A DNA stretch of 64,000 nucleotides from Mactromeris polynyma. Taxonomy: Eukaryota; Mollusca; Bivalvia; Venerida; Mactridae. This document shows, in pieces, positions 1 through 10,964 of this stretch; position 1 is the first letter of the stretch, and the number at the start of each line of letters is the position of its first letter. Made by a program: the position numbers and the translations under genes. Location of the stretch: assembly GCA_032209605.1 (NCBI GenBank), contig JASFXZ010000014.1:18371231-18435230 (forward strand), written 5' to 3'. Under the pieces are notes generated by a model. The model saw only the letters and a list, made by a program, of their open reading frames with translations, was not told the origin of the DNA and made no database searches.

Positions 1-2091
1 ACGCGTATAAATGTTAAATAAGTAAAATACACGCGTATGAATGTTGAATACGGAAAGATACACGCGTATGAAGGTTGAATACGTACCGATACACGCGTAT
101 GGTTTAATACGTACGTACACGCGTATGAAGATTGGATACGTAACATACACGCGTATGAAGGTTGAATACGTAACGTACATGCGTATTAAGGTTAAATAAG
201 TAAAATACACGCGTATAAAGGTTGAATACGTAACGTATACGCGTATGAATGTTGAATACGGAATAATACACGCGTATGAAGGTTGAATACGTACCGATAC
301 ACACGTATGAAGGTTGAATACGGAACGATACACGCGTATGAGGGTTTTATACGTAACGTTCACGTGTATGAAGGTTGAATACGGAACGTACACGCGTATG
401 AAGATTGAATACGTAACGTACATGCGTATAAAGGTTGACTACTTAACGATACATGCGTATGAAGGTTGAATACGGAATGATACACGCGTAAGAATGTTGA
501 ATACGGAATGATACACGCGTATGAAGCTTGAATACGTAACGATACGCGAGTATGAAGGTTGAATACGTAACGTACACGCGTATGAAGATTAAATACGTAA
601 CGACACGCGAGTATGATGGTTGAATACGTAACGTACACGCGTATCAAGGTTGAACACGTAACGTACACGCGTATGAATGTTGAATACATAACGTACTCGC
701 GTATGAAGATTGATGACGTAACGTACACGCGTATGAATGTTGAATACATAACGTACTCGCGTATGAAGATTGATGACGTAACGTTCACGCGTATGAAGGT
801 TGAATACGTAACGTACACGTGTATGAAGGTTGAATACGTAACGTACACGTGTATGAAGGTTGAATACGTAACGTACACGTGTATGAAGGTTAAATACGTA
901 ACGATACAGGCGTATGAAGGTTGAATACGTAACGTACACGTGTATGAAGGTTGAATACGTAACGTACACGTGTATGAAGGTTGAATACGTAACGTACGCG
1001 CGTATGAAGGTTGAATACGTTTCGATACACGAGTAAAAAGGTTGAATACGTAACGTACACGCGTAAAAAGGTTGAATACGAAACGTACACGCGTATAAAG
1101 GTTGAATACGTAACGTACACACGTATGAAGGGTGAATACGAAACGATATACGCGTATAAAGGGTGAATACGAAACAATATACGCGTATAAAGGGTGAATA
1201 CGAAACGATATACGCGTATAAAGGGTGAATACGAAACGATATACTCGTATAAAGGGTGAATACGAAACGATATACGCGTATAAATGGTGAATACGAAACG
1301 ATATACGCGTATAAAGGGTGAATACGAAACGATATACGCGTATAAAGGGTGAATATGAAACGATATACGCGTATAAAGGTTGAATACGAAACGATATACG
1401 CGTATAAAGGGTGAATACGTAACGATACACGCGTATAAAGGATGAATACGAAACGATATACGCGTATAAAGGGTGAATACGAAACGATATACGCGTTTAA
1501 AGTGTGAATACGAAACGATATACGCGTATAAAGGGTGAATACGAAACAATATACGCGTATAAAGGGTGAACACGAAACGATATACGCGTATAAAGGGTGA
1601 ATACGAAACGATATACTCGTATAAAGGGTGCATACGAAACGATATACGCGTATAAATGGTGAATACGAAACGATATACGCGTATAAAGGGTGAATACGAA
1701 ACGATATACGCGTATAAAGGGTGAATACGAAACGATAAACGCGTATAAAGGGTGAATACGAAACGATATACGCGTATAAAGGGTGAATACGTAACGATAC
1801 ACGCGTATAAAGGGTGAATACGAAACGATATACGCGTATAAAGGGTGAATACGAAACGATATACGCGTATAAAGGGTGAATACGAAACGATATACGCGTA
1901 TAAAGGGTGAATACGTAACGATACACGCGTATAAAGGGTGAATACGTAACGATACACGCGTATAAAGGGTGAATACGTAACGATACGCGAGTATGATGGT
2001 TGAATACGGAACGTACACGCGTAAGAAGTTTGAATACGTGACGATACGCGAGTACGATTGTTGAATACGTAACGATACACAAGTATCATGT
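1..2091. repeat. Minisatellite, 30/31-bp unit, cut by the window start
   Basis: Head-to-tail array of a unit built around acgcgtataaagggtgaat. Two length classes are seen. The 30-bp class (ending ...gttgaatacgtaacgtac) fills about 1-1130 and 1960-2091. The 31-bp class (ending ...ggtgaatacgaaacgatat) fills about 1130-1960. The 30-bp class keeps a frame as a 10-residue repeat, and the 31-bp class cycles through three frames to give a 31-residue repeat. This explains the minus-strand open frames of 200-500 codons here. The array runs off the left edge, so its full length is unknown. No unique sequence sits between units. Confidence 0.97.
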
Positions 2092-3299
2092 TTGAAGAAA
2101 TTACTCATGGACGTCGTGATTTTCCAAAAAATTGCATTAATTTAAACTGCAGCGGAGGAACGTTTTTTTCCATGCGTTTCCATGGCGATAAAACATGCAT
2201 GGGTAAGTTCTAGAACTATGCCATCGATACCATTGATCTTGTATACCGGTATACACCGTGACCACTTCGTCTGTTGTGCCACTTTCCGGCGAAAATGACA
2301 AATGAAATGTATTTTATACAAACGTTTGGTAGTATAAGAAATCTCAAAGTAGTGTCTGATTTTTGTGTATCTGTTTTACTACTAATGGATTTTTGACATA
2401 AAACATTGAATTAAAAAAGAAGAAATGAATATTTAGTCTGGGTTCAGGAAGATTCAAATGACTGGCCTAGAGGTATTTTAAGATCACTTCAACATAACCG
2501 AATTCTGGGTAATTACTACTAAATGTTAAAATCATATAAACTTTAATACGATTGAGAAACCCAACATTTGGTTCAAACTTTATTCTTCGTTATTTATTAC
2601 TGAATTCTATTTCCCAATTACTGTCTCACAATTATTTAAAGGCAGATGTCAGTTGCCTTCTGTAAATTCTTGTAAGAAGTTGTTAGCAAAATGGCGCTGA
2701 AAATGTCGTTTTCTATGTAAAATCTTTAAAGAAATTCGCTTACTTTCCCACGTTTTGACGTTCCTGCAATTTCAAAGGTGTCTTCAATGCAATATTCTAC
2801 ACCAAACCATAAACACATTATATCACCTCATGACCCAAGGGCACGATTCTGACATCTTGTATTATTACGCCAATCGCTCAGTTTGATTGGTTGATCAATT
2901 CTATTTACTGCGGGACTAATTTTCCTTGTTTTGGATAATGTTCTAAATGGCGCCAATGTTTGCACCTATGTATTTTACTCTTTTTGAATGACAATATTAC
3001 TATGACCAGCGGCGTTGTTCGTACTGAATATTTCTCCTGTATATAATCAAGTTGAACACGGAAATAATTCAACATGTCATCTTCCAAGCTTCTGATTACG
3101 CAAATTGTGCCTTTCAGGAAAAGCACGTATCTCGTGCATACATTATTTTGAAACAGTTATGCATTATGTCATATAATGGTATTTCAATGGGTTAAGGATA
3201 TCTGCAAAACCGACCGTTCTAGCACGGAAGAGTGAAAAGATGTGAATGAATCAATGGATCACCAGGCGTCACAGCATTCTTTGGGAAATGTAAACAAAT
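2092..3299. other. AT-rich sequence without recognisable gene
   Basis: Unique-looking sequence between two arrays. Short open frames (longest 73 codons) have no domain-like content. I see no RNA gene or transposon protein remnant. Confidence 0.6.
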
Positions 3300-4076
3300 A
3301 TTGTGTGAATGTTCTAACCTAGACTATGTAGATGTTTTAACCTAGACTCTGTAGATGTTCTAACCTAGACAATGTAGATGTTTTAACCTAGACTCTGTAG
3401 ATGTTTTAACCTAGACTATGTAGATGTTCTAACCTAGACTATGTAGATGTTCTAACCTAGACTATGTAGATGTTCTAACCTAGACTATGTAGATGTTCTA
3501 ACCTAGACTATGTAGATGTTCTAACCTAGACTATGTAGATGTTCTAATCTAGACTATGTAGATGTTTTAACCTAGACTCTGTAGATGTTCTAACCTAGAC
3601 TATGTTGATGTTTTAACCTAGACTCTGTAGATGTTTTAACCTAGACTATGTTGATGTTTTAACCTAGACTCTGTAGATGTTTTAACCTAGACTATGTAGA
3701 TGTTCTAACCTAGACTATGTAGATGTTCTAACCTAGACTATGTAGATGTTTTAACCTAGACTCTGTAGATGTTCTAACCTAGACTATGTTGATGTTTTAA
3801 CCTAGACTCTGTAGATATTTTAACATAGACTGTGTAGACTGTTCTAACCTATACTGTGTAGACTATTCTAACCTAGACCGTGTAGACTGTTCTAACCTAG
3901 ACTGTGTAGATGTTTTAACATAGACTGTGTAGACTGTTCTAACCTAGACTGTGTAGACTGTTCTTACCTAGACCGTGTAGACTGTTCTAACCGAGACTCT
4001 GTATACTGTTCTAACCTAGACTGTGTAGACTGTTCTAACCTAGACTCTGTAGACTGTTCTAACTTAGACTTACCTA
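3300..4076. repeat. Minisatellite, 23/24-bp unit
   Basis: Array of gtagatgttctaacctagac plus three or four bases. From about 3310 to 3810 the unit is 23 bp, with variants tat and tct at the end. From about 3820 to 4070 a 24-bp form (gtagactgttctaacctaga + ctgt) takes over. This is a clear switch of variant along the array. About 33 units in all, with no conserved coding frame. Confidence 0.95.
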
Positions 4077-4103
4077 GGTAAAAAATAGTTCCTTAGTGAT
4101 AAA

Positions 4104-4192
4104 TACAGTAAAACCTCTCTTAACGACCACCTCAGTAATAATACCATTTTCAAGGGTCCCGAAGGTGGTCTTATTATTGAGGTTTTACTGTA
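4104..4192. mobile_element. Short TA-flanked MITE, family A, copy 1
   Basis: Palindromic 89-bp sequence. The left end tacagtaaaacctc (4104-4117) is the reverse complement of the right end gaggttttactgta (4179-4192). The outermost TA on both sides could be a TA target duplication, as made by Tc1/mariner-type transposases. No coding capacity. Related copies lie at 47239-47410 and 49228-49410. Confidence 0.8.
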
Positions 4193-4326
4193 ATCGCAAA
4201 TATGACATTAGTAAATGTGACTAACACAACTTACTGATTAATTTCATGCATTAACTCTATAAATGTATGACTTGCAATAGAAAGATAAATATAAAACTGA
4301 GTGTAAGAACAACGTTACGGTATCCA

Positions 4327-4411
4327 TAGTGACGTAGTTCGCGAGATTATCATATAGTGACGTAGTTCGCGAGATTATCATATAGTGACGTAGTTCGCGA
4401 GATTATCATAT
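4327..4411. repeat. Three perfect 28-bp direct repeats
   Basis: Three consecutive identical units starting atagtgacgtagttcgcgag, each followed by attatcat. They lie in sequence that is otherwise not repetitive. Each unit contains TGACGTAG, a half-match to a cAMP-response-like element. A regulatory role is only a guess, and a young tandem duplication is the simplest reading. Confidence 0.85.
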
Positions 4412-5130
4412 TTCTGTTAAATCTCAACATTTCACAGTATCTATAAATTTATACGAGAGTGGTAGTCTAAAACTTAATCTAACATCGTGTGTACTAAATG
4501 CACGTGATGATGCCAATAATTAAAACATGCAACCAGAACTTACCACGTGTCATTAATATATTACACGAAGAGAAATTGGATCATTTCGGCTATTTAAATT
4601 TTTTTTAGACGGGACTGTACGGAAATTGCCGAGATGTTGCGATTGCTAGATGAAGCGTCCACTTTTGTGGGAAAAGAGGTTAGACATTTTATGATGCATA
4701 ATCAGAGATACATTTATTGCAAACACAAATATATAAACACAACGAAAACATATGTATTAAGAAGCGAAACATGGGTAATATCTGAAATTATTTCATTAAA
4801 CTGGTTCCAAGGAAAGAGAGAATTTGCTGTCGTTAAAGCTATTTTCGTAGCATCACATAGTAGTTTCCACTGGATGACCGGGTGCCCGTGTTGTTACGAG
4901 TGGTCATATACCATGATTATAGTAAATTATTTATATAAACCCTCATGAAGTTTGACCGACACATAATGTAGTGGGGACTCAAATAGTTTTAAACTCAAAA
5001 TACACACTACTTTCATAGTGACTTTTTTCGTATTCACAGAATTCATGATGGAAGAATACTGGATATATTTGTTCATCTTGTAACACAGGACAGTAACATT
5101 TTATCAAAGTGAACGTTTCATTCTGAAAAT
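4412..5130. other. AT-rich sequence without recognisable gene
   Basis: Contains a 104-codon plus-strand open frame (4634-4948) with no recognisable domain. A 23-bp segment at about 4629-4651 recurs at 7090-7112, on the far side of the 18-bp array. Otherwise nothing is seen. Confidence 0.55.
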
Positions 5131-6882
5131 ATAGTACATGTATACAATATAGTACATGTATATAATATAGTACATGTATATAATATAGTACATGTATACA
5201 CTATAGTACATATATACAACATAGTACATGTATATAATATAGTACATGTATACAATAAAGTACATGTATATAATATAGTACATGTATACAATATAGTACA
5301 TATATACAACATAGTACATGTATACAACATAGTACATGTATATAATATAGTACATGTATACAACATAGTACATGTATATAATATAGTACATGTATACAAT
5401 ATAGTACATGTATATAATATAGTACATGTATATAATATAGTACATGTATATAATATAGTACATGTATACAATATAGTACATGTATATAATATAGTACATG
5501 TATATAATATAGTACATGTATATAATTTAGTACATGTATATAATATAGTACATGTATACAATATAGTACATGTATACAACATAGTACATGTATATAATAT
5601 AGTACATGTATACAATATAGTACATGTATACAACATAGTACCCGAATACAATATAGTACATGTATATAATATAGTACATGTATATAATATAGTACATGTA
5701 TACAACATAGTACATGTATACAATATAGTACATGTATATAATATAGTACATGTATACAACATATAGTACATGTATATAATATAGTACATGTATATAATAT
5801 AGTACATGTATACAATATAGTACATGTATACAACATAGTACATGTATACAATATAGTACATGTATATAATATAGTACATGTATACAATATAGTACATGTA
5901 TACAATATAGTATATGTATACAATATAGTACATGTATATAATATAGTACATGTATACAATATAGTACATGTATACAACATAGTACATGTATATAATATAG
6001 TACATTTATACAACATAGTACATGTATACAATATAGTACATGTATATAATATAGTACATGTATACAACATATAGTACATGTATATAATATAGTACATGTA
6101 TATAATATAGTACATGTATACAATATAGTACATGTATATAATATAGTACATGTATACAACATATAGTACATGTATATAATATAGTACATGTATATAATAT
6201 AGTACATGTATACAATATAGTACATGTATACAACATAGTACATGTATACTATATAGTACATGTATATAATATAGTACATGTATACAATATAGTACATGTA
6301 TACAATATAGTATATGTATACAATATAGTACATGTATACAATATAGTACATGTATACAATATAGTACATGTATACAATATAGTACATGTATACAATATAG
6401 TACATGTATACAACATAGTACATGTATATAATATAGTACATGTATACAATATGGTACATGTATATAATATAGTACATGTATATAATATAGTACATGTATA
6501 TAATATAGTACATGTATACAATATAGTACATGTATACAACATAGTACATGTATATAATATAGTACATGTATACAATATAGTACATGTATACAATATAGTA
6601 CATGTATACAATATAGTACATGTATACAATATAGTACATGTATACAATATAGTACATGTATACAATATAGTACATGTATACAATATAGTACATGTATATA
6701 ATATAGTACATGTATACAATATAGTACATGTATACAACATAGTACATGTATACAATATAGTACATGTATACAATATAGTACATGTATACAATATAGTACA
6801 TGTATATAATATAGTACATGTATACAACATAGTACATGTATACAATATAGTACATTTATACAATATAGTACCCGAATACAAT
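5131..6882. repeat. Minisatellite, 18-bp unit (atagtacatgtatacaat)
   Basis: About 97 units of atagtacatgtatacaat or the variant ending tataat. Because 18 is a multiple of three, both strands read open for long stretches (six-residue repeats such as MYYIVY), giving open frames up to 442 codons that are not genes. Occasional 20-bp units (for example near 5758, 6068 and 6158) shift the frame. The unit holds the self-complementary core tacatgta, so single strands can fold on themselves. Two degenerate cccgaa-bearing units occur, at about 5641 and at the right edge (about 6870). Confidence 0.97.
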
Positions 6883-7589
6883 GTATTTGTCCTAACAGAA
6901 AGAATGAATGAAAACAAATTAACGGTTTTCTAAGATTTAATGAGTTTGCGTGAATAAAATGTTTTATCCTTATTTGAAGAATAACGTATATTCTATTTCT
7001 AAAACTTAGTAGAGCTATAAAGCTCGAACATACTAAACAAGTAATATCGGCGCAAATTGAAGGTTAAGATTTGTTGTGCAACATAAAAAATGCCGAGATG
7101 TTACGATTGCTGGTCACTCCAGATTCAAAATGAATTTCGGTAAATTCACCTAGATATAGTGGATTTTGGTAAGGTAACGTACCCTTTATCGAAAGGTTAA
7201 CCATTCCGCGTCAATGTTACAAATGTTGTTCGCTTGAAGAGAATTGCCTTGATGGTTAGCGTAAGATGTGACTGGTTAACACAACACTGATATGCAAATA
7301 GCAAAACCATGTAAGTTCGGCTGCGCCGAAAATAGTTCATATACGACACCTGCATAAAGGAACTAATTTTACGCATACACGTATGTTGTAGTACGATACT
7401 ATATGGTATACCCATGATACCATTTGGTGCAAATATACTGACCTTGGTTGCATAAACGATATTGATAAAACAGAAAACTATTCAGTATGTGTAGGAGTGA
7501 TACAAAGCTGGTCATTATCTGTAAATAAGTAAGGAAGTAGACATCAGGTTTCGATCTCACCCCTAGAGATAAACTAATAATAAATAAAT
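6883..7589. other. AT-rich sequence without recognisable gene
   Basis: No open frame with domain-like content and no transposon remnant recognised, apart from the 23-bp match at 7090-7112 to 4629-4651. Confidence 0.55.
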
Positions 7590-9112
7590 ATCAGATCCCA
7601 TGGAGGGTGATAGCATTCAATGTTAACCAGAGAAAGTTAATTTTAACCGAGGCTTAACCAGTAAACCGAGGTGTAACCAGTAAACCGAGGCATAACCAGT
7701 AAACTGAGGCGTAGCCAATAAACCGAGGCATAACCAGTAAACCGAGGTGTAGCCAGTAAACCGAGGCATAACCAGCAAACTGAGGCGTAGCCAGTAAACC
7801 GAGGCGTAACCAGTGAACCGAGGTGTAGCCAGTAAACCGAGGCATAACCAGTAAACTGAGGCGTAGCCATTAAAACGAGGCGTAACCAGTAAACCGAGGT
7901 GTAGCCAGTAAACCGAGGCATAATCAGTAAACTGAGGCGTAGCCAGTAAACCGAGGCCGAAACAGTAAACCGAGGCGTAACCAGAAACCGAGGCCGAAAC
8001 AGTAAACCGAGGCGTAACCAGTAAACCGAGGCCGAAACAGTAAACCGAGGTGTAACCAGTAAACCGAGGCGTAACCAGTAAACCGAGGCGTAACCAGTAA
8101 ACCGAGACCAAAACAGTAAACCGAGGTGTAACCAGAAACCGAGGCGTTACCAGTAAACACAGTCCGAAACAGTAAACCGATGCCGAACCAGTAAACCCAG
8201 TCCGAAACAGTAAACCGATGCCGAACCAGTAAACCCAGTCCGAAACAGTAAACTAATGCCGAACCAGTAAACCCAGTCCGAAACAGTAAACCGATGCCGA
8301 ACCAGTATACCCAGTCCGAAACAGTAAACCGATGCCGAACCAGTAAACCCAGTCCGAAACAGTAAACCGAGGCCGAACCAGTAAACCCAGTCCGAAACAG
8401 TAAACCGATGCCGAACCAGTAAACCCAGTCCGAAACAGTATACCGATGCCGAACCAGTAAACCCAGTCCGAAACAGTATACCGATGCCGAACCAGTAAAC
8501 CCAGTCCGAAACAGTAAACCGAGGCGTTACCAGTAAACACAGTCCGAACCAGTAAACCGATGCCGAACCAGTAAACCTAATCCGAAACAGTATACCGAGG
8601 CCGAACCAGTAAACCCAGTCCGAAACAGTATACCGAGGCCGAACCAGTAAACCCAGTCCGAAACAGTAAACCGAGGCCGAACCAGTAAACCCAGTCCGAA
8701 ACAGTAAACCGAGGCCGAACCAGTAAACCCAGTCCGAAACAGTATACCGAGGCCGAACCAGTAAACCCAGTCCGAAACAGTATACCGAGGCCGAACCAGT
8801 AAACCCAGTCCGAAACAGTAAACCGAAGCCGAACCAGTTAACCCAGTCCGAAACAGTATACCGAGGCCGAACCAGTAAACCCAGTCCGAAACAGTATACC
8901 GAGGCCGAACCAGTTAACCGAGTCCGAAACAGTAAACCCAGTCCGAAACAGTATACCGAGGCCGAACCAGTAAACCCAGTCCGAAACAGTATACCGAGGC
9001 CTAACCAGTTAACCGAGGCGTAACCAGTAAACCGAAGCGTAAGCTTACACCTCGGTTTACATTAATTTTCTCGGGTTAACATTATATGTTTTCACCCTCC
9101 ATGGGATCTGAT
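7590..9112. mobile_element. TIR-bounded element with an internal 19-bp minisatellite
   Basis: The outermost 20 bases at the left (tcagatcccatggagggtga, 7591-7610) are the exact reverse complement of 9092-9111 at the right. Weaker inverted similarity continues about 30 bp inward, through ttaaccagagaaagttaatt on the left and its counterpart at 9055-9085. Between the ends is a tandem array of a 19-bp unit (taaaccgaggcgtaaccag). The inner part of the right TIR itself reads aaaccgaggtgtaag in inverted orientation, so the monomer looks derived from the subterminal region. No transposase is encoded, and target duplication is unclear. I read it as a non-autonomous DNA element (MITE) whose core expanded, similar in plan to bivalve elements with satellite cores. 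The family is not identified. Confidence 0.75.
7640..9050. repeat. 19-bp minisatellite with 38-bp dimer phase
   Basis: From about 7640 to 8150 the unit is 19 bp (aaccgaggcgtaaccagta and variants). From about 8160 onward two diverged 19-bp units alternate, one with cagtccgaaacagtaaa and one with ccgatgccgaaccagtaaa or ccgaggccgaaccagta, making a 38-bp higher-order unit repeated more than 20 times. Open frames of 60-160 codons on the minus strand are by-products of the period. Confidence 0.95.
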
Positions 9113-10964
9113 GTTTATATAATGTCCTATGATTACCATTGCATGCAATTTTATATCGCACATTTTATGTGTAAGACCACGATGATGCATGTATGCGCGT
9201 ATGTTATAAAAACAAATTTATGAATCCGTCGTTGTATTTTCTATTTATTTTTATCGACGGTACACAAGAATGAAGATTTGGTATGTACTCGTATACCACT
9301 TTAAGGAACAATTTAAATGAAACATTGAACATTATAATGTTTATTGTCTATAATAGTATTTTGAGTGTCACGTATCAATATACATTTTTGAATATTTGCC
9401 CATTTTTTATTGAAGACATTTTTTCACGGCAATGCCAAGAAATATATCACAATGAAATGGTTTACATTTTGTCTGTCAAAAAGTTAGAAATAACATATTA
9501 TATATTTTTATTAACAATTTTAACGTTGATTCACAACTTTTGTATACATGTATTAGCGATATTAAGTATTCTTTAAAAGTAACAATATCTGTGCATGAAG
9601 TACATGACACGATCGTTTACAGTTGGTATGGTGACCAAAATGAAAATAGAATTTATGTAAAATAAGTCTGTGGCTGAAAAGCAAAATACATGTCAGGTTT
9701 ACACACTTTGAGAACATGTTTCTCTATATAGATCATCTACATTGTCTCTCACTGACGTACAATATATTCACGTGTTGTTTGACATGTGATCACATCATTA
9801 CAAGCAAGTTTATAACTGACGCAAACAAGGGCGTGGTCATTATTGAACATTGTCATATTTCAGCCAAAAACTCAGATGGCTGTCAGTTTTAACGACATTT
9901 CATGCCATATGTATAGAATTTCATTTCCAATTTTGCAAAACATCAGAATTTATTCAAGTTACAAAAATGTGCGAAAGCGGAATTTATTTTCCGGAAGGTG
10001 CTAAGTATTACGAGACGGGCGGAACATATTTATTCACACTTCTACAATGTACCGCCTTCTCGGAATTTTCTTTCTTGATAGGACAAAGAATAAACGTGTG
10101 CGGCTGACATGAATTGTTTTTTTTAATTGAGTATTTTCTTTGTATTAAAATTATTTCTTCATCTTTTTAACATCGTATATAAACAACATGCAACATTTGA
10201 ACATATACACTAATACTATTACATTTTCACATTTCACTCATAAATTGTAAATGTATTTGTTTCATGCTATAAGATGATATTGATGATTGTATCATTTATT
10301 CTATGTTATCTCAGGTCAGTGTTATACAGTTTTAACAGTGATTGAACACTAACTAATGTGGTTATACATTGCAAAAAAACCATTGTTCTTTATAATTATT
10401 TTTATTAAAACACATTAGTTTCAATGTACAATACAATACATGTTATACGCTTATAACTATTTTCAGTGTTATTATATGAGACAATTTAAGAAAATATGCT
10501 TAATCACTTATAATTAATTTTAATTTTAAAAGGAATAATACTGTCACGTTTGCCTGCTACATCTGATGTGATACGTTAAATACTGACTTTCGAATATAAC
10601 ACAACAGAACATTTATTCACCTAGCTATAAGATATGTATTTAACATGTAGATATGCACAATCATAGCAGACAAATATAACATCGGTTTGGTCAAGCACGG
10701 TGTCAATATGATTTTAGAAACGAAATGAAGGAAGGATAGGAGTGTGTGCGGGGGGGGGGGGGGGGGCGGAAATGACAGTTTGACTGACGCCTGTACATAA
10801 TCGTGTGATCCTGGTGTCATGAACGGTGGACTCACAGACGAGAACGCAGCCTTGTCATATCAAATGTTGACGGTCATTTGAGCTAACGAATACTTGATAT
10901 AATATAACATTATAACGAGAATAGTGTTAGTGAAAATATGAAATATGTTAACATAGAATAATGC
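9113..10964. other. AT-rich sequence, no gene seen; 17-base G run
   Basis: Two open frames (9283-9576 and 9850-10107, plus strand) have AT-driven composition and no recognisable domain. A homopolymer of 17 G lies at 10750-10766, followed by cgg. Nothing else is supported. Confidence 0.55.

Noticed and set aside
3300..4076. CRISPR-like array of direct repeats
   Set aside because: Repeats are contiguous with no unique spacers, and the context is eukaryotic. The same applies to all other arrays here.
4634..4948. 104-codon plus-strand open frame
   Set aside because: No recognisable domain, and chance frames of this size are expected in 64 kb read in six frames.
5104..6933. Tyr/Ile/Met-rich open frames up to 442 codons
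   Set aside because: By-products of the 18-bp array. The content is just the repeated unit.
9283..10107. Two open frames of 97 and 85 codons
   Set aside because: Ile/Leu/Phe-rich, as expected from AT-rich DNA. No signal peptide or domain that I can defend.
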